NCBI GenBank assembly: GCA_035764725.1
Contig: DASTYT010000101.1
Span: 1 to 64,000 of the forward strand
Direction of reading: 5' to 3'
Length of the DNA stretch: 64,000 bases
From: Candidatus Methylomirabilota bacterium
Lineage (GTDB): Bacteria > Methylomirabilota > Methylomirabilia > Rokubacteriales > CSP1-6
Within the stretch, counting starts at the first letter, position 1. The number at the start of each line of letters is the position of its first letter. Made by a program: the position numbers and the translations under genes. Shown here piece after piece: positions 54,614-62,082 of this stretch. Under the pieces are notes generated by a model that was given only the letters and a program-made list of their open reading frames with translations, did no database searches and was not told where the DNA came from.

Positions 54614-56449
54614 TTAACCCTCCGCCGGCGCCGCCGGTTCCGGAGCCGGCGCGGGCGGGTGGAAATGATCATAGATGCGCTGGGCCAGCTTGGGCGTCAC
54701 CTTTGGCACGGCGGCGAGCTCGGCCACGGTGGCCGCCCGCACCCCACGCGCGGAGCCCAGCGTCCGCAGCAGCGCGGTGCGCACCCGCGGTCCCACGCCG
54801 GGTATCCGGTCGAGCTCCGAGCTGATCGTGCGCCGCGCCCGCACCTTCTTGTGGTACGTGATCGCGAAGCGGTGCGCCTCGTCGCGGATCTTCTGGAGCG
54901 CCATGAGGGCGGGCGAGCCCATGTCGAGCACCAGCGGCGTCAACCGCTCCGGCGTGTAGACCTCCTCGGCGCGCTTGGCCAGGGACGCGATGGGCACATA
55001 GTCGAGCCCGAGATCCTCCAGCACCTTGATTCCCGCGTTGAGCTGGCCACGGCCCCCGTCGAGGAGGATGAGATCGGGCAGCGGCCCCTCCCCTTCCAGG
55101 GCCTTCGAGTAGCGGCGGGTCAGCACCTCCTGCATCGAGGCGAAGTCGTCCGTCCCCGTGACGGTGCGGATCTTGTAGCGCTTGTAGTCGTCCTTCTTCA
55201 TCTCACCACCCTGCCAGACCACCATCGAGGCCACCGTGTCCGAACCCTGGATCGTGGAGATGTCGAAGCACTCGATGCGGTCGGGCGGGTCGGCGAGCCC
55301 GAGCGCCCGTTGCAGCTCCTCGCGCACTGCCTGGTGGCGGTCCGTGCGCGAGAGGAGGTGGCTCTGCAGCGCGAGGGCCGCGTTCTCCTCGGCCATCTCG
55401 ACGAGCTCGCGGCGGCGGCCCCGCTGTGGGGCGTGGAGCTCCACGCGTCCGCCGCGACGCTGGCGCAGCCACTCGAGGACGAGGGGGGCCTCGGCGATCT
55501 CGGTGGACAGGAGCAGCTCGGGCGCCGGCACCACGCTGCGCGCGTAGAACTGGCGCACGAACGCGGAGAGCACGTCCCCGTCGCCCTCGCCGACCAGCCG
55601 GTCGAAGAAGAAGGACTCGCGTCCGAGCAGGCGGCCCCTCCGAATGAAGAATAGTTGGATACACGCGTCCGGGCCCTGGCGGACCAATCCGATGATGTCC
55701 TGGTCGGTCTCTTCGGTGGAGATGATCTTCTGGCGCTCGCGCACCGTGTTGAGGGCCTGGATGCGGTCGCGCAGCACCGCCGCCTGCTCGAAGCGCGTCT
55801 CCGCGGCCGCCGCCTCCATCTGCCGCGTGAGCTCCTTGACGAGGTCGTCGTCCTTCCCCTCGAGGAAGCGCTGCACCTGGGCCACCGTCCGGGCGTAGCC
55901 CTCGGCGGTCTCCGCGCCGGTGCACGGCGCGTTGCACCGGTGGATGAAGAACTGGATGCACGGCCGCGGCAGGGTGCCGTCGATCTTGATGCGGCACGTG
56001 CGGAGCGGGAAGAGCTGGCGCACGAGGCGAAGCGTCTCGCGCATCGCGGTGGCGGGATAGAACGGCCCGAAGTAGACGTCGCCGTCCTGCTGCACGCGCC
56101 TCGCGACCACCAACCTCGGAAACGGCTCGGAGGTGGTCAGCTTGAGGAAGGGGTAGTGCTTGTCGTCGCGCAGGATGATGTTGTAGCGGGGCCGGTGCTT
56201 CTTGACGAGGTTCGACTCGAGGATCATCGCCTCGAGCTCGTTAGCGGTCACGATGAGATCGAGGTCGCGGATCTGGGCGACCAGCGCGTCGGTCTTGGGG
56301 TCGCGGACCCGCGAGTCCTGGAAGTACGAGCGGACGCGGCTGCGCAGCGAGGCCGCCTTGCCCACGTAGATGATCTGGTTCTTGGCGTCCTTGTAAAGGT
56401 AGACGCCGGGGCGGTCGGGAACCTGCTCGAGCTTCTCCTGAAGCGTCAC
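54614..56449 (-). CDS. uvrC: excinuclease ABC subunit C
   Basis: A 611-residue repair nuclease: GIY-YIG domain (GVYLYKDAKNQIIYVGKAAS), cysteine cluster RCNAPCTG, UVR motif (LTRQMEAAAAETRFEQAAVLRDRI), the RNase H-like endonuclease core (IECFDISTIQGSDTVASMVV, LILLDGGRGQLNA) and C-terminal helix-hairpin-helix pairs (LDRIPGVGPRVRTALLRTLGS). It makes both incisions in nucleotide excision repair. GTG at 56447-56449 is used; no Shine-Dalgarno is visible and a TACAAT lies 9 nt upstream. uvrB lies just beyond, with a small membrane-protein gene between. Confidence 0.96.
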   Translation of the reverse strand: MTLQEKLEQVPDRPGVYLYKDAKNQIIYVGKAASLRSRVRSYFQDSRVRDPKTDALVAQIRDLDLIVTANELEAMILESNLVKKHRPRYNIILRDDKHYPFLKLTTSEPFPRLVVARRVQQDGDVYFGPFYPATAMRETLRLVRQLFPLRTCRIKIDGTLPRPCIQFFIHRCNAPCTGAETAEGYARTVAQVQRFLEGKDDDLVKELTRQMEAAAAETRFEQAAVLRDRIQALNTVRERQKIISTEETDQDIIGLVRQGPDACIQLFFIRRGRLLGRESFFFDRLVGEGDGDVLSAFVRQFYARSVVPAPELLLSTEIAEAPLVLEWLRQRRGGRVELHAPQRGRRRELVEMAEENAALALQSHLLSRTDRHQAVREELQRALGLADPPDRIECFDISTIQGSDTVASMVVWQGGEMKKDDYKRYKIRTVTGTDDFASMQEVLTRRYSKALEGEGPLPDLILLDGGRGQLNAGIKVLEDLGLDYVPIASLAKRAEEVYTPERLTPLVLDMGSPALMALQKIRDEAHRFAITYHKKVRARRTISSELDRIPGVGPRVRTALLRTLGSARGVRAATVAELAAVPKVTPKLAQRIYDHFHPPAPAPEPAAPAEG

Positions 56450-56458
56450 GGCACGTCT

Positions 56459-56464
56459 ATTGTA
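56459..56464 (-). promoter_or_regulatory. -10-like TACAAT abutting a repeat, before uvrC
   Basis: TACAAT on the minus strand directly follows one copy of a 29-nt repeat and ends 9 nt before the uvrC GTG. No TTGACA-like -35 is present 16-18 nt upstream, where the repeat lies. Confidence 0.35.
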
Positions 56465-56555
56465 TCCGCTCGCCTCGCCTTCGGCTGCGGCTCGCCACCC
56501 TCGCTCCCCTCGGACCCCATCATGTGTCCGCTCGCCTCGCCTTCGGCTGCGGCTC
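56465..56555. repeat. two direct copies of a 29-nt repeat in the uvrC upstream region
   Basis: Identical 29-nt units occupy 56465-56493 and 56527-56555 (62-nt period). Each contains a small GCC-TTC-GGC hairpin and on the minus strand reads as GA/GC-rich sequence. The downstream copy abuts the -10-like element of uvrC. The units fill the gap between the small membrane-protein gene and uvrC. Confidence 0.75.
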
Positions 56556-56575
56556 TCCAATCAACTGCCCGCGCG

Positions 56576-56797
56576 TTACCCGCCGCCTCGCCACAAGGTC
56601 ACGATGAGGATGGCGAGGCCGAGGAGGGCGGGCACGATGACGCTCCAGCGAAGGGCGCGCTCGACGCGGCGGAGCATGGGGCCGCGCGGGCGCCCGGGGC
56701 GCGGGGGATCCAGGAACGTCATCAGCTTCGTGAGGACGAAGAGGCCCAGCGAGAGGACGGCGAAGAAGACGAGGACCCACTTGAAGGCGGCGCCCAC
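56576..56797 (-). CDS. small membrane protein with two membrane helices, 73 residues
   Basis: Two hydrophobic helices (~6-27, WVLVFFAVLSLGLFVLTKLM; ~50-69, WSVIVPALLGLAILIVTLW) are separated by a basic, Pro-rich loop (DPPRPGRPRGPMLRRVERALR). GTG start 1 nt after the uvrB stop, so probably translated with it. I do not recognise a family. Confidence 0.65.
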   Translation of the reverse strand: MGAAFKWVLVFFAVLSLGLFVLTKLMTFLDPPRPGRPRGPMLRRVERALRWSVIVPALLGLAILIVTLWRGGG

Positions 56798-56798
56798 G

Positions 56799-58823
56799 TC
56801 AACGGACGCCCAGCTCGACCCGGCGCAGCGCCTTCACCTGATCCCGCAGCTCGGCCGCCCGCTCGAAGTCGAGCCGTCGCGCCGCCTCCTTCATGGCGGT
56901 CTCGAGCTCGGCGATGCGCGCGGCCAGCGCCTCGGCGCTCTCGGGTGCCGCCTCGACCGTCTGGGGCACCGGCACCGTGTAGTAGTCGCGCTCGGACACC
57001 GTCTCCAGCAGCTCGCGAATCGACTTCCGTACCGTCTCGGGCGTGATCCCGTGTTCGGCGTTGTAGGCGGCCTGGGCGGCGCGCCGCCGCTCCGTCTCCG
57101 TGATCGCCTCCTGCATCGACCCCGTGACCCGGTCCGCGTACATCAGCACCTCGCCGTTGACGTGGCGGGCGGCGCGGCCTGCCGTCTGGATCAACGAGGT
57201 GGCCGAGCGGAGGTACCCCTCCTTGTCGGCATCGAGGATGCCTACCAAGGAGACCTCGGGCAAGTCCAGCCCTTCGCGCAGGAGGTTGATGCCGATGAGC
57301 GCATCGAACTTGCCGAGGCGGAGGTCGCGGATCACCGCCACCCGGTCGAGGGTGTCGATGTCGGAGTGCAGGTAGCGCACGCGGAGCCCGTTCTGCTGGT
57401 AGTACTCGGTGAGGTCCTCGGCCATGCGCTTGGTGAGGGTGGTGATCAGCACCCGCTCGTCGCGCTCCGCCCGCGTGCGCACCTCGGCCATGAGATCGTC
57501 CACCTGGATCGAGGCAGGCCGAACGATGATGCGGGGATCCATGAGCCCGGTGGGGCGGATGATCTGCTCGGCCACCGCCCCGCCCACGTGGGGCCGCCCG
57601 GGCGCCTCCCGTACCCCGCCCGCGCGCTCGAGCTCGTACTCGCCGGGCGTCGCGGACACGTAGAGGACCTGCCCGGTCACCGCCCGGAACTCGTCGAAGG
57701 TGAGCGGGCGATTGTCGAAGGCCGAGGGTAGCCGGAAGCCGTACTCGACCAGCGCCTCCTTCCGGGACCGGTCCCCGCCGTACATGCCGCGGATCTGGGG
57801 CACCGTGACGTGGGACTCGTCGATGATGACGAGCGCGTCCTTGGGGAGGTAGTTCATCAGCGTCGCCGGGCTCTGGCCCGGCTTGCGGCCCGCGAGGTGG
57901 CGCGAGTAGTTCTCGATGCCGTGGCAGTAGCCGATCTCGCGCAGCATCTCCACGTCGAAGAGCGTCCGCTGCTCGAGCCGCTGCGCCTCGAGGAGACGGT
58001 TCCGGGCGCGGAAGAAGGTCAGACGCTCGCGCAGCTCCTCGTGCACATTGCCGATGGCGCGCTCGATCTGGTCGGCGGGCGTCACGTAGTGGCTCGCGGG
58101 ATAGATGCGCGCCGCCGGCACCACCCCGGTGGTGGCGCCCTTCAGCGGATCCAGCGTCACGATGCGGTCCACGCTGTCGCCGAAGAGCTCGATCCGGAGG
58201 GCCTCGGACTCCGCGGCGGCGGGGAACACCTCGACGACGTCGCCCCGCACCCGGAAGGTGCCCCGCCGGAAGTCGTAGTCGTTGCGCTCGTACTGGATGG
58301 CCACGAGGTCGCGCACCAGCGCGTCCCGGCTCACCACCTGCCCCGTCTCAACGCCCACGTGCATGCCGCGGTACGTCTCGGGCTCGCCGATGCCGTAGAT
58401 GCACGAGACCGACGCCACGATGACCACGTCCCGCCGCTCGAAGAGCGCGGTGGTGGCGGAATGGCGCATCCGGTCGATCTCGTCGTTGATGAGGGCATCT
58501 TTCTCGATGTAGGTGTCCGACTGCGGGATGTAGGCCTCGGGCTGGTAGTAGTCGTAGTAGGACACGAAGTACTCGACGGCCGACTCGGGGAAGAAGGACT
58601 TGAACTCGCCGTAGAGCTGGGCGGCGAGCGTCTTGTTCGGCGAGATGACGAGAGCGGGGCGCTGGAGCCGGCTGATCACGTTGGCGAGCGTGAAGGTCTT
58701 CCCACTCCCCGTGATGCCTAGGAGCACATTGTGGGAGCCGCCCCCCGTGACGAGCTCGGAGAGCCGGTCGATCGCGCGCGGCTGGTCGCCCGCGGGCGAG
58801 TAATCCGACGACAGCGTGAACAA
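56799..58823 (-). CDS. uvrB: excinuclease ABC subunit B
   Basis: A 674-residue helicase-like protein with TTG as likely start (58821-58823), the length and N-terminus ([20 protein letters not shown]) fitting UvrB. Walker A is GITGSGKT (36-43), the damage-probing hairpin is [20 protein letters not shown], helicase motifs include [20 protein letters not shown] and QTAGRAARH, and the UVR motif at the end is [24 protein letters not shown]. The start lies 5 nt after the HNH gene stop, so it depends on that gene's promoter. Confidence 0.95.
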   Translation of the reverse strand: MFTLSSDYSPAGDQPRAIDRLSELVTGGGSHNVLLGITGSGKTFTLANVISRLQRPALVISPNKTLAAQLYGEFKSFFPESAVEYFVSYYDYYQPEAYIPQSDTYIEKDALINDEIDRMRHSATTALFERRDVVIVASVSCIYGIGEPETYRGMHVGVETGQVVSRDALVRDLVAIQYERNDYDFRRGTFRVRGDVVEVFPAAAESEALRIELFGDSVDRIVTLDPLKGATTGVVPAARIYPASHYVTPADQIERAIGNVHEELRERLTFFRARNRLLEAQRLEQRTLFDVEMLREIGYCHGIENYSRHLAGRKPGQSPATLMNYLPKDALVIIDESHVTVPQIRGMYGGDRSRKEALVEYGFRLPSAFDNRPLTFDEFRAVTGQVLYVSATPGEYELERAGGVREAPGRPHVGGAVAEQIIRPTGLMDPRIIVRPASIQVDDLMAEVRTRAERDERVLITTLTKRMAEDLTEYYQQNGLRVRYLHSDIDTLDRVAVIRDLRLGKFDALIGINLLREGLDLPEVSLVGILDADKEGYLRSATSLIQTAGRAARHVNGEVLMYADRVTGSMQEAITETERRRAAQAAYNAEHGITPETVRKSIRELLETVSERDYYTVPVPQTVEAAPESAEALAARIAELETAMKEAARRLDFERAAELRDQVKALRRVELGVR

Positions 58824-58828
58824 CGGCG

Positions 58829-59359
58829 TCAGAAGCTCGACGGCACCGCGACGAGGTACTTCCGCCAGGAGTCGAGGAAGGACGAAGCGTGGGGGTGCCG
58901 GAGAAGGTGGACGGAGAAGAGGAACTGCGGGTGGATGGGCTCCCGGATCAGCCGCAATCGGGCTTCCTCGAGGGTCCGGTTGCCCTTGAAGAGATTGCAC
59001 CGGAGGCATGCCGCCACCACGTTGGTCCAGGTAGTCTGCCCACCCCGCGACCGCGGCATGATGTGATCCACCGTCAGCTTCTCGCCCCGGCGCGCGCAAT
59101 ACTGGCAGATGTAGCCGTCGCGACGGAGGATGTTCTTCTTGTTGAAGGCCACCCGCTCCAGGAAGGGCTTCCGGATGTAGGCGGCGAGACGAATGACCGC
59201 GGGGAGCGGGTAGGCCCGCGAGGGGGACCGCACCACGCGCGGCGAGGCCTCGACGCTCTCGGCCTTGCCGCTCAGGAGAAGGGTGATCGCCCGCTTGGCG
59301 TTGGTGAAATGCAGCGGCTCGTAGGTGTAGTTCAGCACCAGTACCGCGAGATCATCCAT
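58829..59359 (-). CDS. HNH endonuclease domain protein
   Basis: A 176-residue protein. Residues ~1-70 form an N-terminal domain ([29 protein letters not shown]); the HNH core (~80-130) has two zinc pairs C85/C88 and C118/C121, [11 protein letters not shown] (H99) and [18 protein letters not shown]. This stand-alone type is widely conserved next to housekeeping genes and is not obviously mobile. It heads the HNH-uvrB-small membrane protein string and has a near-consensus promoter 11 nt upstream. A role linked to DNA repair is inferred only from position. Confidence 0.88.
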   Translation of the reverse strand: MDDLAVLVLNYTYEPLHFTNAKRAITLLLSGKAESVEASPRVVRSPSRAYPLPAVIRLAAYIRKPFLERVAFNKKNILRRDGYICQYCARRGEKLTVDHIMPRSRGGQTTWTNVVAACLRCNLFKGNRTLEEARLRLIREPIHPQFLFSVHLLRHPHASSFLDSWRKYLVAVPSSF

Positions 59360-59370
59360 GTCCCATCGCT

Positions 59371-59399
59371 AGGATAGAGAACGGGCGGAGGACTGTCAA
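59371..59399 (-). promoter_or_regulatory. sigma-70 promoter of the HNH-uvrB string, near-leaderless
   Basis: TTGACA (59394-59399), 17-nt spacer, TATCCT (59371-59376) on the minus strand. The ATG begins 12 nt after the -10, so the leader would be only ~5 nt. I see no LexA-type operator. Confidence 0.65.
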
Positions 59400-59442
59400 C
59401 TCACGGGGCCCGCCGCGGCGGTCGGCGGGGACGCCGGCGCGG

Positions 59443-59880
59443 CTAGGCGAAGGCGCGCCAGAGGAAGTGCGCGGAGCCGGCGATGAAGACGAAGAGAGCG
59501 GCGGCGGCCACCGGGTTGAGGATGGCCAGCCCGACGAGGAAGCAGAGCAGGATGAAGCACGCGCAGTAGAAGCGAAGCTCGCGGCGATCCGCCCAGCCGC
59601 CCTTCCCCACGAGCACCATGCTCCGCGCGGCGAGGTACACCGGCGAGTAGAGCAGGAAGAAGGCGAGGAAGAGACCGGACAGGGCGAGCACGCCGCTCAT
59701 CGCGCCGACGAGGCCCCAGACGGCCCACGGCCAGATGGCCTGCTCATTGCCCTCCGCGAGGGACTGCGGGATGGCCTGGGGGCGGAAGTAGACGTAGAGG
59801 AGCCCGATCGTGTAGAGCGGGAGGACGATCTCCAGCCAGCGGCGATAGCGGGTCCCCAGCAGTCCCTCCATGCCCACCAT
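59443..59880 (-). CDS. integral membrane protein, 145 residues
   Basis: About four membrane helices: WLEIVLPLYTIGLLYVYF, WPWAVWGLVGAMSGVLALSGLFLAFFLLY (parts), ELRFYCACFILLCFLVGLAIL and AAALFVFIAGSAHFLW. No recognised family. ATGs at 59880 and 59871 (MEGLLGTRYRRW) are alternative starts; neither has a strong ribosome binding site. A sigma-54-like TGGCAC-N5-GTGC site lies immediately upstream. Confidence 0.6.
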   Translation of the reverse strand: MVGMEGLLGTRYRRWLEIVLPLYTIGLLYVYFRPQAIPQSLAEGNEQAIWPWAVWGLVGAMSGVLALSGLFLAFFLLYSPVYLAARSMVLVGKGGWADRRELRFYCACFILLCFLVGLAILNPVAAAALFVFIAGSAHFLWRAFA

Positions 59881-59884
59881 TGAA

Positions 59885-59900
59885 GGCACGGGACGTGCCA
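59885..59900 (-). promoter_or_regulatory. possible sigma-54 -24/-12 promoter for the membrane protein
   Basis: TGGCAC-N5-GTGCC on the minus strand matches the -24 element exactly and the -12 GC at correct spacing. It is also a palindrome (GGCACG/CGTGCC), so it could be an operator. Initiation would fall at about the second ATG (59871). Confidence 0.3.
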
Positions 59901-60018
59901 GCCCGGCCCCCCTTCGGAACCGACGTGTTTTTCCGCCGTTACAGGACCGGCGCAAAGGCTGCGTGTCACGCGGGCGACGGCCAGCCGGTACAGGCCGTCA
60001 AGCCGTCGGCACTGTCAG

Positions 60019-61023
60019 CTACAGCAGGAAGCCGCCCGGGAACGGATCCCGGGGGTCGAGGAGCAGCGTGGCCCGTCCCATCGCCCACGCCCGCCCGGTA
60101 ATCTCGGGAACAATGGCAGGTTTGCCGCCCACGGTGGTGAGGGCGGCGATGCGGCCCGTGAAGAGCGTGCCGATGATGGACTCGTGCCCGAAGGGCTCCC
60201 CCACACCGAGCGCGCCGCGAGCATGGAGATTCGCCAGGCGCGCGCTGGTGCCGGTGCCGCAGGGCGAGCGATCGAGGCCCGCAGGCGCGACGACCACCGC
60301 GTTGCGCAGCCGAGCCTCCGGACGGCGGCCGGGCTCGAAGAACTGGATGTAGAGCAGGCCGCGAGCGTCCGGCATCTCCGGGTGCACCAGCGGCACCTCG
60401 GCTTCGATGCGCGCGCGGATCCGCTCGCCGACCTCGATGAGCCGAGGCCCCGCCGCGGGCTCGAGCGTGAGCCCCAGCGTCCCGGCGGGCACCATCGCGT
60501 AGAAGTGCCCCCCGTACGCCAGGTCGAAGGGGACCCGACCGAGCCCGGGGACGTTCACCTCGGCGTCCAGCAGCACCGAGAAGGCGGGAACGTTCTGGAA
60601 GGAGACGGACAGCGTCTCCCCGGCTTCCCGTCGGACCCATGCGGTCACGAGGCCGGCCGGCGTCTCCAGCGTGACCGCCGTCTCCGACCCGGCGACGGGG
60701 ACGCGGCCCGTCTCTGCCAGCATGGTCGCGATCGCGATGGTCCCGTGCCCGCACATGTGCACGGGCCCCAGCGGCTCGATGAAGAGCACTCCGACGTGCG
60801 CGGAGGGGTCAACCGGCTCGGTGAGGATGGCCGCGCACATCGCGGCGTGGCCCCGCGGCTCGTACAGGATGAAGCCCATGAGGTCCCGGCCGTGCTCGGC
60901 GAGCCACTCGCTGCGCGCCATCAGGGTGGCACCCGGCACGGGCGGCGCGCCGCCCACCACGATACGCATGGGCTCGCCCTCGGTGTGATAGTCGAGCACG
61001 GTCAGCTCGCGGCGCGCGGTCAT
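60019..61023 (-). CDS. proline racemase family protein (hydroxyproline epimerase-like)
   Basis: A 334-residue enzyme opening LTVLDYHTEGEPMRIVVGG. Both catalytic cysteines are present: C91 in HMCGHGTIAIAT and C255 in DRSPCGTGTSARLA, so it should be an epimerase/racemase and not a dehydratase, which has Thr or Ser at the second or first place. The DYHTEGEP start and SFQNVPAFSV resemble 4-hydroxyproline 2-epimerases and proline racemases; substrate is unresolved. No transporter or oxidase gene for hydroxyproline is adjacent. Confidence 0.85.
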   Translation of the reverse strand: MTARRELTVLDYHTEGEPMRIVVGGAPPVPGATLMARSEWLAEHGRDLMGFILYEPRGHAAMCAAILTEPVDPSAHVGVLFIEPLGPVHMCGHGTIAIATMLAETGRVPVAGSETAVTLETPAGLVTAWVRREAGETLSVSFQNVPAFSVLLDAEVNVPGLGRVPFDLAYGGHFYAMVPAGTLGLTLEPAAGPRLIEVGERIRARIEAEVPLVHPEMPDARGLLYIQFFEPGRRPEARLRNAVVVAPAGLDRSPCGTGTSARLANLHARGALGVGEPFGHESIIGTLFTGRIAALTTVGGKPAIVPEITGRAWAMGRATLLLDPRDPFPGGFLL

Positions 61024-61126
61024 CGCGCGGGGTTCCGCTTGAGGGACGGCGCGCAGGCCAGCCCCCGGCGGGACATGGCGTGCCCGATGGCGGGCCGCGC
61101 GGACAGAGCGAGCAGAACGGTGCGCA

Positions 61127-62059
61127 TCATGGCGGGGAATCGTGCGGCAGTATCTCACACAGGATTCCCTCGCGGAGGCCGTGATCGCTCACCGTGAGCA
61201 CGTCGAACCCGATCCGCGCCATCGCGCCCAGGCAGATCGCGATGCCGGGCACGATGACGTCCGCGCGGCCCGGCTCGAGGCAGGGCAGCCCGCCGCGCGC
61301 CGCGTTGGTCAGGGCGGCGAGCCGCGCCAGGATCGCCTCGATGGCCGCGCGCGTGAGCCGGTGCCCCTGCACGCGCTCGACGTCGTACTCGACCAGGCCG
61401 AGGTCCAGCGCGGCCAGCGTGGAGACGGTGCCGGCCGTGCCCACGAGGTGCGCCGCCCCCGCGGCGACGATGGCCTCGGGCACCTCCGCGCGGAGCCGTG
61501 CGCCGATCTGCCCGCGGAGGCGAGTCAGCGCCGCGGCGTCCCAGCGACCGTCGCCGGGATGCCCTTCCGCCTGCGACACCACTCCGAGCCGGAGGCTCAC
61601 CGCGGCCGCGAGGGACCCGTCCCGCGCCAGGGCGAGCTCGGTGCTCCCCCCGCCAATGTCCAGCATGACGAAGCTGCCGCGGAGACCGGGCAGTCCACGC
61701 GTCACGCCGAGGAGCGTGAGCCGTGCCTCGTCCTCGCCGGACAGGACCTCCACCACCCGGCCCGTCGCCGCCTCCAGCTCCGCGACGAAGGCCGCCCGAT
61801 TGGTGGCCTCGCGCACCGCGCTCGTGGCGGCGATACGCACGCGCGCGGCGCCGAGCGCCTCGGCCCGGCGGACGAACGCGGCGACGGTCTCGCGCGTCCG
61901 GGCCATGGGGGCCGCGCCGAGTGGGCCTCGGGCCGCCTGGCCCTCGCCGAGCCGGGTCACGTGCTGGGCCCGCTCCACCGGCCGCCAGCCGCCGGGCGCG
62001 GCTTCGGCGACGAGCAGGCGCACCATGTTGGTGCCGAGATCGATCGTGGCCAGGCGCAT
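61127..62059 (-). CDS. Ppx/GppA family exopolyphosphatase
   Basis: A 310-residue ASKHA-fold phosphatase: ATIDLGTNMVRLLVAE (phosphate-1), TRLGEG, ATSAVREATNRAAFV, VLSGEDEARLTLLGV, FVMLDIGGGSTELAL (phosphate-2), GVVSQAEGHPG and GTAGTVSTLAALDLG. The short, two-domain form hydrolyses polyphosphate and/or pppGpp; which cannot be told. The ATG at 62057-62059 is used. It follows the histidine kinase gene by 23 nt and is probably co-transcribed. Confidence 0.9.
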   Translation of the reverse strand: MRLATIDLGTNMVRLLVAEAAPGGWRPVERAQHVTRLGEGQAARGPLGAAPMARTRETVAAFVRRAEALGAARVRIAATSAVREATNRAAFVAELEAATGRVVEVLSGEDEARLTLLGVTRGLPGLRGSFVMLDIGGGSTELALARDGSLAAAVSLRLGVVSQAEGHPGDGRWDAAALTRLRGQIGARLRAEVPEAIVAAGAAHLVGTAGTVSTLAALDLGLVEYDVERVQGHRLTRAAIEAILARLAALTNAARGGLPCLEPGRADVIVPGIAICLGAMARIGFDVLTVSDHGLREGILCEILPHDSPP

Positions 62060-62082
62060 CGCGGCGCGGGCCGCCGCCGCGC

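Noticed and set aside
58824..59099. N-terminal extension of uvrB into the HNH gene
   Set aside because: UvrB starts with the [14 protein letters not shown] region; upstream residues are in the wrong frame of a clear HNH gene.
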